From contig NW_006921541.1 of NCBI RefSeq assembly GCF_000340215.1, positions 3,383,527 through 3,447,526 of the forward strand: a DNA stretch of 64,000 bases, written 5' to 3'. Below the pieces are notes generated by a model. That model did not search any database, was not told where the DNA came from, and saw only the letters and a program-made list of their open reading frames with translations. The DNA is from Pseudocercospora fijiensis CIRAD86 (taxonomy: Eukaryota > Ascomycota > Dothideomycetes > Mycosphaerellales > Mycosphaerellaceae). The position numbers were made by a program, and so were the translations under genes. Within the stretch, counting starts at the first letter, position 1; every line of letters begins with the position of its first letter. Below, in pieces: positions 33,960 through 43,880 of this stretch.

Positions 33960-36870
33960 CTATACTAGGAAAGGTAATAACGAGACGATAGTCGAAACAG
34001 TCTAGTATACGAGCGAGATTGCGACAACGTCGAGAGGAGGTCGTATACTTACCTTCGAGCCTATCGAGTCCTAGACGACGATTAGGGCTAGATTTATCCT
34101 CTCCGAATCCTAGTAGTAGGAATTTATTATAGGGTACTACTACCTAGTCCTTACCTTTATAGAGTCTAAGTAGAAGGTTGTTCGGAGATATAAGAACATC
34201 GAGTATTAACCCGGAAATCTTCGAAAAGGCTAGCTAGGCGTATCTTTAGAAACCCGAGTATATAGAGCAGTTTAGTTAGTAGGTCTATAAGATATAGTTC
34301 CCTTTATACTTACGTTCGAAGGAGTATAAACTCCGGAAGTACTCGATACGATAGGGGAGTAAGGAGCGAACGGATATATTCTAGAAGTTCTTTATAGAGG
34401 GGGCATTATACCGTTATACGACTTCTCGACTTAAAGGTTAACTAGTAATTGTCTATAACTTCTACGGTTTAATCTTAAAATACCTAAAACTAGGGGATAG
34501 GAACTTATCGCCTACGAACTATCTCTATTCTAAATAGTATCGGGAATCTTAAGGAGAGAGGAGAGTTAATATAGATATAGCGTTCTAGAAAGAGGTACGT
34601 CTTCTAAAATGCCGGCTATAGCTGCCGGCTATAGCTACCGGCTATAGCTACCGGCTATAGATTCCGGCTATAGATTCCGGCTACTTGAATCAACCGTAGA
34701 GGTCTAGCTAATTATTATAGGCTACGCTTAAGGAAGCTCTAGGATTAAAGGCTACCGATTTCTCCCCCGAAGACTTTAAGCAACTAGTAAACGAAATGCT
34801 AGCTACAAACGGTCTTCCGGAAGACTTCTACGAAAGGGAGTCTATATAGAAGATATACCTATATCTTATAAACTACCCTCCCCTATTTCTCGGCGCGATA
34901 ACCTAGCGTATTATATTCGAAAAGAACAAAGAGGCTACGTTAGACGATATTTAGGAGATCCTCCGTAATACTCGCCGAGTAGCTATTACTATCGATAGCT
35001 AGTTAAGCCGGACTATAAGAGCCTCCTTCCTCTCGATTATACTATACTTTATTAATTCGGATTAGAAACTCTAGGAACTTATAATCGGATTCCCTGAAAT
35101 TCTAGGTTCCTATACTAGTAAGGATATAGCGAAGCTTGTCTATACGGCAATAGATAGGGTTAGCGTAACAACGAAACTAATCTCGATTACTACGGACAAC
35201 GCTAGTAATAATCGAACATTATATAAGGCGTTGTATATACAATTCACTCGTATATGTCTTTAAAATTACTAATTGTATCGATAGGGTTGAGTACGTAGAG
35301 GAGATTATAAGGTCTATAATCTAGCTTAATCTTCCGAATGTTAAGCTCGCTACGATTCCGGATACGCACGACAATACGCACGATAATAACGATAAAGAGG
35401 AGCCTATTAATAGCCCTAGCCCTATTAAATCGGAGCCGACGTCGTTGCTAGTTGCATCCCTATAGAAGTTTCCCTACCTCGCTTATATAGTTCAAATCGC
35501 GATCCGAGCCCTCTTTAAGACGCTTAAAATTGCACTATTAAACGACGACTAATAGAAGATCCTAGATAAGGATAAAGCAAAGTCGAAAGTCGAGAAACTT
35601 ATTATAGTAATAAGACGGGATAAGGCAGAGAGCCTCGCTCTCGTTTTATATAAGGTATAACTTTTGTCCGTAGCCGGCACCTATAGCCGGTAACCTAGTA
35701 TAGTTCTAACTCTTTTTCTCTAGCTTCGTCGTCTAGCAATATATACGAACTCGAGCTTATAGAGATATAACCGATTCGAGGCTATTTAAAAGAACCTAAT
35801 CGAGCGCCTTAAAACCGATGCCTAGAATATCGTATAGAATAAGCGATAGCAAAAGCGGCCTCCTTAGCGCCTACTCTGTTTTACCTAAGACGTTAAGACC
35901 CGGTTCGATTCGACTTTCTATATAGTTACGAGGGGATATACTTTACGTACCGCTCTCGAGATCTATTAGAGTTCCGAGGGTATTAAGTAGCTCGGCCTTA
36001 CCGCCGCCGAATAGCGCTAAGTAGAGTATCTCGTCGATATTAGTAAGTATTACGCGAAGGTTACTACTACGATTAGAAGAACCCGAGGACCGACGATCTA
36101 CCTTATCTTTACGTACTATAACTAGCTCTTTAACGAGCTCGAGGAAACCGTAGCTAAGCTAGCTAAGAAGAGCGTTCCCTAGAAAGTAGCTATAACGAAA
36201 GCTATAGACACCTCCTATACTAAGTTATATAAATATTATAGTACTACCTTTAACTCGTTCGGGGATATCTATAGCGTTACGTACTTGCTTAACCCGGTAG
36301 AAAAGGATATATACTAGCAGAGGCCGGAATAGAAGGCGGACGAGGTATAGCCGAAGCATTACTAGACTATTCTAGAAAAGATGTTCTACGAGCGTCGGAA
36401 AGAAACTAGTCTAAATACAGCTCCTATAAAGAAAAAGAAGGTTTAGAAGGCTCCGATATTATACCTATTTCGTAGGTAGGAAGTAGAGGTAGAAGAGGAA
36501 GCAACTACTAAAGTAAATAAAGAAGAGTTCGATCTCTATTAGCGCGCGAGTAAGTATAAACCCGTAGGCTCGGAAAGAGGGCTAATAATCTCTAGATCTT
36601 ACCGGTCTTCTAGACGAATTCGGAGACGATATTCTCGCTATATAGTAGCGGTTAGAGCCTAAGTTTCTAACGATAGCGTCGGTCGCTCGGAACGTCCTCG
36701 CTATCCCGAGCGTAGGTATAGGCTATAAGAGGTCTTTTAGTATCGCTCGTTACTAGGGCCGCTTTAATCGAATATACTCGCCTACTACCTTCGAATCTAT
36801 TATAGTATTCCGATACTATCTCCTCTACTAGAATCGCTAAGGTAGGTTACTAAAGATTATACTAAAGGAG
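33960..36870 (+). pseudogene. hAT transposase, full-length but RIP-decayed (copy B)
   Basis: It carries the same N-terminal half as copy A, with TIDS in place of TIDG, and introns at 34595-34720 and 35655-35723, both with CCGGCTA units. The second has the donor GTATAA and the 3' signal TTCTAAC..CTCTAG and splices in phase (LVLYK / LRRLAIYTN). Downstream come the VKTRFDSTFYIVTRGYTLR segment (canonical RWNSTY) and the C-terminal dimerisation domain (FLTIASVARNVLAIPSVGIG, then RSFSIARY) near 36640-36860. This last part is in another frame from the acidic segment before it, so a further intron or shift is present. Confidence 0.82.
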
Positions 36871-37382
36871 TTAATCGAGGAATTAGAAAACCTTAAGATC
36901 GAAGAAACCTAGGAGCGCAAAGAGAATACGAAATTTAGTCTAAGCGAAACCCTAATTAGCGATAACGAAGAGGAGGAGGGCGGAGGTAGAAGGCGATACC
37001 GGGTCGAGAAGCGGAAACGTATATAGGCTTAGAGTAGCTTTAAAGAGACGAAGCGTTTACGTATAAGGTAATATAGCCGGCGTATATAGCCGGTATATAT
37101 CCGAAATATGTTTCGAATTCCTAGGACCTAAACAGACTAGTTACTATAGCAACCGACCCCGCTTACCTACGGACTATTTCTAATTCTCTATTCGCTCTTC
37201 CTCTCCTTCTTCCCTTTCCCTATATTCTTAAAGATAAATATACCTTAAGGATTCGGCTCTTCGGGCCTTCCTAAGCTAGCTGCCTCCCCTTCCTTAAGCT
37301 ACTATCCTTTATTCGAATCTAACGATAACCTACTAAGGCGGTTTAATAAAAGACTATTTGTTCTAGAAGATAAGAAGTATTA

Positions 37383-38050
37383 ATGTCTCCTTACGATTAT
37401 ATACTTATTAATTTTCTAGGTCCTACCGATATACCCTCGTTACCTAAACGCGTAGATAAATATCTTTAGAGGCTAAAGGGTAAGGGTAAAGTAAGCTAAG
37501 TATAGGGAGACCGTAGCGAGAACGAGATATCGGAAGAGTAAGGCTCTCCGTAGTATATACGAAGGAAGGGGGTTCCTCGGAAAACAGTACCGAAAAATAA
37601 GAAGGCTATAGGTAGATAGGAGAAGGCTAAAAAGAGTAGGCGGACGAAGACTATCGCGAAGAAAAGTTATCTTTCTATTAAAAGAAAGGGAATAAGGCAG
37701 GACTCGACGATAAAGAAGCGGCGCTTTAAACTAGGTACTATTGCCCTTCGCTAGATCCGGCTTTTCTAAAATAAAAGAGGGACCGAGCTTTTAATCCCTA
37801 AGACTCCCTTCTAGCGACTCGTCTGAGAAATTATATTAGATTTTTAGTCTAGTATACGATTTACGGCTAAGGCGATTAGTACTCTTTAGGAAGCTACGGA
37901 GGCATTTCTCGTAACCGAGCTTAAGCTTTTAAACCTCCTTACTATCTATACGAAGCGGGTTACTCTTTAAAATAAAGATATATAGCTTCTAGCTAAAATT
38001 CGGCGTCGGTTTATAGCGGATTAGTTAGAAATTGTATTTAGTCGTTAGAT
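37383..38050 (+). pseudogene. histone H3-like gene 1 in the hAT element
   Basis: One frame from ATG 37383-37385 keeps coding character through 38050. The first 110 codons form a long Lys/Arg-rich tail (KGVPRKTVPKNKKAIG, KKSRRTKTIAKKS). Codons from 37713 match the H3 histone fold in order and spacing: KKRRFKLGTIALR-IRLF, then TELLIPKTPF-RLV-EI, then IRFTAKAIST, EATEAFLVTELKLLNLLTIY, and TKRVTL-NKDI-LLAKIRRRF. The hyphens are TAG/TAA/TGA at sites where H3 has Gln or Arg, as RIP would leave. Loop 1 has the same length as canonical H3, so it is not CENP-A-like on that criterion. Tail lysine spacing is not canonical, unlike gene 2. Confidence 0.85.
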
Positions 38051-38179
38051 TAACCTAGGAGGAGGCCTATTTTCGCATCCTTTTACCGGCTATAGGTGCC
38101 GGCTATATTTCTAATTTTATCTCCGCGCCGTCCCTAAATCTAAGGTACGAAGTAGAAACCTAGCGCTCTATATTTACCC

Positions 38180-39136
38180 GGCTATTACAGAGACGAGCTA
38201 TATTTAGATTAGTTTCTTCGCATATCGCGACCTAGCGGGTAGTAAGCGAAAGGGCGATAGAACGTTTATAATACGTCTCTATTTAGACCTAAAACATAAA
38301 GGTCCTAAGGAGCCCTAGTATCCTAACTATAAGGAGATTCTTTAGTATTAGCACTTTAATCCTCTATACTACGAGGCAGATAGTAAGCCTATAAGAGAGA
38401 AACTTTAACGAGAAATTCTCTATAATACGTAGCGCTATTATATAGCTATAGATACGTACTAAGTCCGGCAACTCGAAGAAGAATTAAGATAGCGTATTAG
38501 CGACCGAGGAAGAGATCGATAGTATACTAGTAGAGTCGAGGTCTTATAAGCGAAGCATAAGATAATATAGGCTCTTAGTCGTATAGAGTAACGCACTATA
38601 TAAATAACTAGGCGTACTACTCTTATTTACTTACGACCTATATCCTAGGATGCTCTTCTTATACTTTTTATACTCTTTTCTAATACCTTACCTATAATCG
38701 CTCCGCGACAACCGAGTAAATATAAGCTATAGGATTTCCGCTCGGTACCTTAGTCTTCGAGATACGGCGGAGTTGATTCTCTATAATACGTAGCGCTATT
38801 ATATAGCTATAGATGCGTACTAAGTCCGGCAACTCGAAGAAGAATTAAGATAGCGTATTAGCGACCGAGGAGGAGATCGATAGTATACTAGTAGAGTCGA
38901 GGTCTTATAAGCGAAGTATAAGATAATATAGGCTCTTAGTCGTATAGAGTAACGTACTATATAAATAACTAGGCGTACTACTCTTATTCACTTACGACCT
39001 ATATCCTAGGATACTCTTCTCGTACTTTTTATACTCTTTTCTAATACCTTACCTATAAGCGCTCCGCGACAACCGAGTAAATATAAGCTATAGGGTTTCC
39101 GCTCGGTACCTTAGCCTCCGAGATAGGGCGGAGTTA
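38180..39136 (+). pseudogene. unknown coding-like frame and 361-bp tandem duplication
   Basis: A plus-strand frame from about 38183 reads ISFFAYRDLAGSKRKGDRTF, LYLDLKHKGPKEP and HFNPLYYEADSKPIREKL, with stops only at likely Gln codons. It then enters a 361-bp unit (38415-38775) repeated once at 38776-39136. The frame in the unit is charged (VRQLEEELRQRISDRGRDRQ). No family recognised. The two units are nearly identical, with transitions between them. Confidence 0.5.
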
Positions 39137-39677
39137 AATTTAGAGCGATAGCCGGCACTCGTAGCCGGTATATAGAGACGGTAGTAGGCCTTTTCCTACT
39201 AAATAACTAGCTTGTTTAGTATAGCCTACCTAATATTTCTTATATTTACTAGCAATAGGCCTAGGTTACTTATAAGATTACTATAGCTAGTAAAGGCATT
39301 ACTAAAGAATATCTATACTATAGTAGGATACTATTATTACGCCGGCTATTTATTAAAAGGAGGCTTTCGCCTATTACTATGCCGGCTATATATGCCGGCT
39401 ATATTTCAAAGTCTGCCGTACCTGCCTTTTTTAGCCGTGGCTGCCTTTTTTAGCCGTACCTACCTTCTTTCCTTACTCTAACGTTACTATAATATAGGCT
39501 TGCGCGAAGCTTACTCTATTACCTAGCGATACCGCGATACTACCGCTATATTCAACCTTCGTATCGATACCTATACCTCTACGCTTTATATCTACTACCT
39601 CCGTAATACCCTCGCTCCGCGCGCGCCTTCGTATACCTTCGTAACGTACTTTTTTCCTCAATTCGACGACTTTTATA

Positions 39678-40350
39678 ATAGCGAGTCTACTTAACTAAGT
39701 TACGACGCCTCGCAAGAAGGGACCTAGTGCTTCTACGGGTCGCAATAAGACCGGAAATAGTAGAACGAGTATAGTACATTAACGTAAGAAGGCTGCTACT
39801 ACTACCGCTAGCTCCGGTACTAGAAAGGGCGTCGCGAGTAAGGCTCCGCGTAAGACAATAGCGGGTAAGGCTCTACGCAAGACGACAACTAGCGCTTCTA
39901 CTACTAGTAGCAATCGTACGAAGCGTCGATAGCGCCTAGGAAGTAAGTCCTATTTATAGCCGGTAGCGTAGCCGGTAGCGTAGCCGGCATTCTTACTATC
40001 TTTTTACTAATCCTTCTTTAGCCGTAGCCCTCCGTTAGATTCGGTAGTATTAGAAGAGTTCTAAGCTCCTAATCCGTAAGGCTCCTTTCTAACGACTTGT
40101 TCGCGAAATTGCCTAGGATTATAGAACGGACCTTCGCTTCTAAGCCTCCGCGATAGGCGCCCTTTAAGAGGCTATAGAAGCCTACCTAGTTCGTATCTTC
40201 GAATATATGTTTCTCTTCTACCTCTTTTCGGACTATACTAATACTATTTTAGCGGTCAACCTTATAGCTATCTACGCGAAGCGCATAACGATTACAGACA
40301 AGGATTTCAAAGCACTCGATTAGATTCTAAAAGGCTAGAATGTCTATATT
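39678..40350 (+). pseudogene. histone H3-like gene 2 in the hAT element, with introns
   Basis: Three exons join in phase: 39678-39942, 40022-40204 and 40253 onward. The probable start codon is now ATA (ATG by RIP). The 88-codon N-terminal exon is basic and contains RKGVASKAPRKTIAGKALRK, which matches the canonical H3 tail around K9, K14, K18, K23 and K27 with identical spacing (S10 is Gly, S28 is Thr). Intron 1 (GTAAGT..TTACTAATCC..TTTAG) splices to give GTVALR-IR-Y-KSSKLLIRK, followed by APF-RLVREIA-DYRTDLRF and ASAIGAL-EAIEAYLVRIFE. Intron 2 (donor ATATGT, RIP from GTATGT) joins FES to VNLIAIYAKRITITDKDF. The C terminus beyond that diverges from H3. Confidence 0.9.
39955..39992 (+). repeat. 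TAGCCGGTAGCG array in H3-like gene 2 intron 1
   Basis: Three units (TAGCCGGTAGCG twice, then TAGCCGGC) lie between the GTAAGT donor and the TTACTAAT branch site of the intron 39943-40021. Confidence 0.85.
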
Positions 40351-40559
40351 CGAGACGGTGCTAGGTAGGATAGATATTCTAGTAGAAAGGATGTTCGTAG
40401 TATTATTTATAAGCTTTTCTAGATACGAAATAAGCCGCTGCTACACGGCGCTATATACCGCGCTCTAAATACTCTCTAAGTATATATATATAGTATAGTA
40501 TGCTTTATTAGCCGTACGGAATAGAAGTCTCCTAAAATCCCGTTAGTACTAAGGAGTAA

Positions 40560-40620
40560 AAAGGCCGGCTACGCTACCGGCTACGCTGCCGGCTACGCTA
40601 CTAGCTACGCTACTAGGTTT
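40560..40620 (+). repeat. GCCGGCTACGCT tandem array
   Basis: Five 12-bp units with sequence GCCGGCTACGCT or ACCGGCTACGCT, degrading to ACTAGCTACGCT, follow the H3-like gene 2 region. Smaller clusters occur at about 28718-28766, 37072-37100, 38086-38108, 39144-39166, 39340-39412 and 41428-41448. Confidence 0.8.
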
Positions 40621-40679
40621 TTTAAAGAACTAAAAGAAGATAGACATTCCGGTTGATTTGTATTAGTTTAGATTTTTAT

Positions 40680-41202
40680 AAAAAGAAAATAGGGAAAAAT
40701 AAGGAAGGTTAAAGAGCCTAATAGTTATAGTTATAGGCACTATCCCTGTTTTCTAGAGTATATTATATACCTGCCTTCGTAACTCTACCTAATACTCCCT
40801 CTAAATATCCTTATACTCTACCTACTAGAAATTTAACTAGGTACCTAGACCTATAGCTGCCTCTATATCTTTTACTATCTTCTATAGATTAAAGGCCTCT
40901 TCTATAGCAGCCTCTACCTCCTTATACAATACGAAGTTACTACCTACCCTACCCTTTATATCTCCTAAATAACTAAGAGTTCTAAGGAACGAACTAGCAT
41001 TCGGCCTTAGTATAGCGAGTAACTAGTAGAACGTTCTATAGAGCTGCCTTATAGCTCTTTTATATACTATACCGATACCGAAGGAGGAGCTATCCTAGTA
41101 CTTAATATTATCGAATAGTTCGGTAGGAAAGTGTATAAACTTCTTAAGGAGGAGGACTTCTAGGGAAATCGATAAGTTCTACCTAGATCTAGATAAAGAC
41201 AT
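40680..41202 (-). pseudogene. unknown antisense coding-like frame in the hAT element
   Basis: From ATG 41200-41202 the minus strand keeps one frame (KKFIHFPTELFDNIKY, SSSFGIGIVYKRAIRQLYRT, VLYKEVEAAIEEAFNL, KIVKDIEAAIGLGT), with TAG at plausible Gln/Trp positions. It is helical and mixed-charge. I do not recognise it. It is the only clear minus-strand gene candidate in the element and lies about 0.3 kb beyond H3-like gene 2. Confidence 0.45.
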
Positions 41203-41478
41203 TCTACTAAGCAGTTAGGGAATTAAACCGTAAACGAAAGGATAAAATTCATACCTAAGGAGTACAGTTTCCGAACTAAACTATAATGCCTTATATATGT
41301 ATATATATGCTTTTGATTAGTTAGTGCCCTTAGCTGATTGTCTATAGATTTAAGGTTATATAAGTACCTTTATATAACTATATAGCCTAAGTAGGATTCG
41401 AAAATTCTATAAGTACTAAGGACTAAAAATGCCGGCTACGCTACCGGCTATACTACTAAGTCTTACAAAGGGCTTGCT

Positions 41479-41666
41479 TGTTACGATATAACACTATTAT
41501 ATATACGATAGTAGGCAGCGGTTACTATCGACCGCTACGGTCGCTATTGCTACTAATAGTAGGACTATTATATAGATAGCTTGCCTCGCGGCATTTTAGA
41601 GAATATATTAACTTTTATACCGTATAACCGTTACGATACCTTCGTACTATAACCGTATGCCTAGCA
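41479..41666 (+). repeat. Gypsy-2 left LTR
   Basis: 188 bp from TGTTACGATATAAC to GCCTAGCA. It differs from the right LTR by transitions. Confidence 0.92.
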
Positions 41667-41692
41667 ACTTAGTAGCTTCGCTTAATACTTAG

Positions 41693-43880
41693 TTGGCTTC
41701 TATACTAACTACTAGTCCTCTACCCGAATCGACCCCGGTCGTTACGGCTACGACGAGAATCGACGCGATTAGCTACGGGTCCTACCGATCTTCCGCCGAT
41801 TACTACGATTTAACTCCTACCCGTTACGACGGTACCTATTCGATTTACTACCCTTCCGCACTATACCCTACCGACGCGCGAGCGCCTTATCGGCGATCCT
41901 ATTAGTACCCCGAGGAGATAGTAGTAGTAGTTTCTACCTTTAGTAGCAATTGCCTACTATACTTAGGTCTAGGGGCAGCCGCTTTCCCTAGGAGGACCTG
42001 CTCTAATAAGCTACGCTCCTCCGCCTTTAGTCGGTTCTCCGTTATTGTCCTCTATCTAGAGACTATCTCGCCTCTACCCTCTTACTAATAGTTTACTCGC
42101 TTGCCGTAGCTCCTTCGGACTTGCTTCTAACTCCGGTAGAAGCCTCGAAATTAGCTAAGCTAGCGGTTTAACCGCTGCCCTAGTACTACAATCTCGGATT
42201 GCTAGATATAGAGCCCTATATTCTACGTATCTGTTCCTATATTTAGAACTACGTCGATTATAGCGAGAACTTCGCGACCTAGCTTAGGGTAAAGTACGGC
42301 CGAATCGACTTGCTTACCTTATACGTTCTATACTATTACCCGCTCGTAGGAAATCCGCCGCCTCTATAGGCTAAAATCGAGGAACTCTACCTAGACGCCC
42401 TTAACGGTTACAACTTCCTAGGATAGTAGATAGTAGATAAAGGAATTCTAACTAAATCGGTTAAGGAGCTTAAAGCCGCGCTCCTAACGGTACGCGATTT
42501 ACGTTATTACCGTTAATTCTACCTAGAGATCTATCTACTACCTATAGTAGAGTAGCGCCTACCGGCCCGACTAGCTTAAGTTCTACCGCGGCCTATAGTT
42601 TCGCCTATTACTACGGTAGAAACAACCGTACCGCCGGAATAGCGTTATTAGACCGCTATACTAGTGCGCCCGTTTACTAGCGTCTTATACCGCGACAAAA
42701 GATCGGAAGTATCCGCGCTTACTAAGCGTAGATCTCGGGCGCACTTATAGGCTAGGGTCGCTACGTACTTAGCGCTAAGCCTCCTCGGCTTCTACCTTAT
42801 ACGCGCTTCCCTTTTTTTAGCTACGGCCCTGTAGCTAGTTAGCCTTAGCATACCCCGCACCCGTACGTATAGCTGAGCAGCTAATAAAATCTTCTAATAC
42901 CCCGTATCCGAATGTATAGCCGAGCTAATAAAATCTAATACCCCGTACCCGAACGTATAGCTAAGTATCTAATTAGAATTGCGTCGCAATCTAACAAACA
43001 AACAAGCCTATAAGCTAACCCCTCTAAGGTAGGTGCGCCTATAGCCGAGTCGCGCGCCTAAGGCAATTAGGTACCTCCGAAGCCGCGTCTACTAAGGATT
43101 AGCCTAGTCGGCTAAGAACGTACGCCGAGAATCGAACGCGCGACCTTAACCTACAGACCGTAAAGCGCGGATACTATATTAGACCGCTACACTAGTGCGC
43201 CCGTTTACTAGCGTCTTACGCCGCGATAAAAGATCGGAAGTATCCGCGCTTACTAAGCGTAGATCTCGGGCGCACTTATAGGCTAGGGTCGCTACGTACT
43301 TAGCGCTAAGCCTCCTCGGCTTCTGCCTTATAAGCGTCCTAGTTCGCCTAATAGCTCGCTTAAATCGGTTTTCTTATAAAGGCTACTTAAGCTACGATAC
43401 CTAGCGGACGAGAATCCTTAGAAGCTAAAGGGGCCTCTACCTAAGACTTCCTCTAAGGAACCGTTAACTAGGCCTTCCGATCTATCGACGTTACCGTTCT
43501 AGGACATCGGTCGCGGCTAATTGCCTCTAATAAACGATAGCCTCGCCGACCTATAGGCTAACAAGCCGCGTAGTCGTTTCTAATATCGTACCCTAGTAGA
43601 TGCCTTATAGACAACCGAGGAGATCGATAGGGCGAATATCGCTATATAATAAAACCGTTAGCGTCGTAATTATCTTCGCGAATTAGCTAGATAGAGAGGA
43701 GTCTATCTTAACGAAGTCGTACTAGACTTTCTAATAGAATAGGCGATTTCTCCGCTATCGGCTACGCGTAAGCTAAGTCCGCCCTAGCCGAACCTAGGTT
43801 AATACGATTACTAGTAGAGGGTAGACGTATATATAAATGCCTATAGGCATAGCCGCTTACGTCGGGGCAGGTTTGCGCTA
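41693..43880 (+). other. Gypsy-2 leader region with duplicated block
   Basis: Begins with an open 70-codon segment (41693-41902; MASILTTSPLPESTPVVTAT) rich in Ser, Thr and Tyr, then decayed frames without a recognised domain. A direct repeat of about 160 bp (42646-42806 and 43177-43336) brackets about 370 bp that include a tRNA-like sequence on the minus strand. Confidence 0.5.
43115..43200 (-). other. tRNA-like / SINE-like sequence
   Basis: The minus strand reads GTGTAGCGGTCTAATATAGT, TTTACGGTCTGTAGG, then GCGTTCGATTCTCGGCG. The A-box-like TAGCGGTCTAA (43179-43189) and B-box-like GTTCGATTC (43129-43137) are correctly ordered and about 40 bp apart, as in a tRNA-derived polymerase III promoter. 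The acceptor stem is not convincing, so I call it tRNA-derived rather than a tRNA gene. Confidence 0.45.

Noticed and set aside
39473..39661. 62-codon minus-strand ORF
   Set aside because: Short, directly upstream of H3-like gene 2, with no coding continuity beyond it. It is probably chance in CpG-rich RIP DNA.
37383..40350. The H3-like genes as CENP-A (centromeric H3)
   Set aside because: The loop between helices 1 and 2 has canonical H3 length, and gene 2 retains the standard H3 tail. CENP-A usually has a longer loop and an unrelated tail.
37383..40350. The H3-like genes as the host's own histone locus
   Set aside because: They lie between the transposase and the right terminus of a transposon bounded by a perfect 8-bp duplication, contain the element's motif in an intron, and are RIP-mutated.
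43115..43200. A functional tRNA gene
   Set aside because: A- and B-box-like sequences are present, but I could not pair an acceptor stem and the flanks are RIP-mutated.
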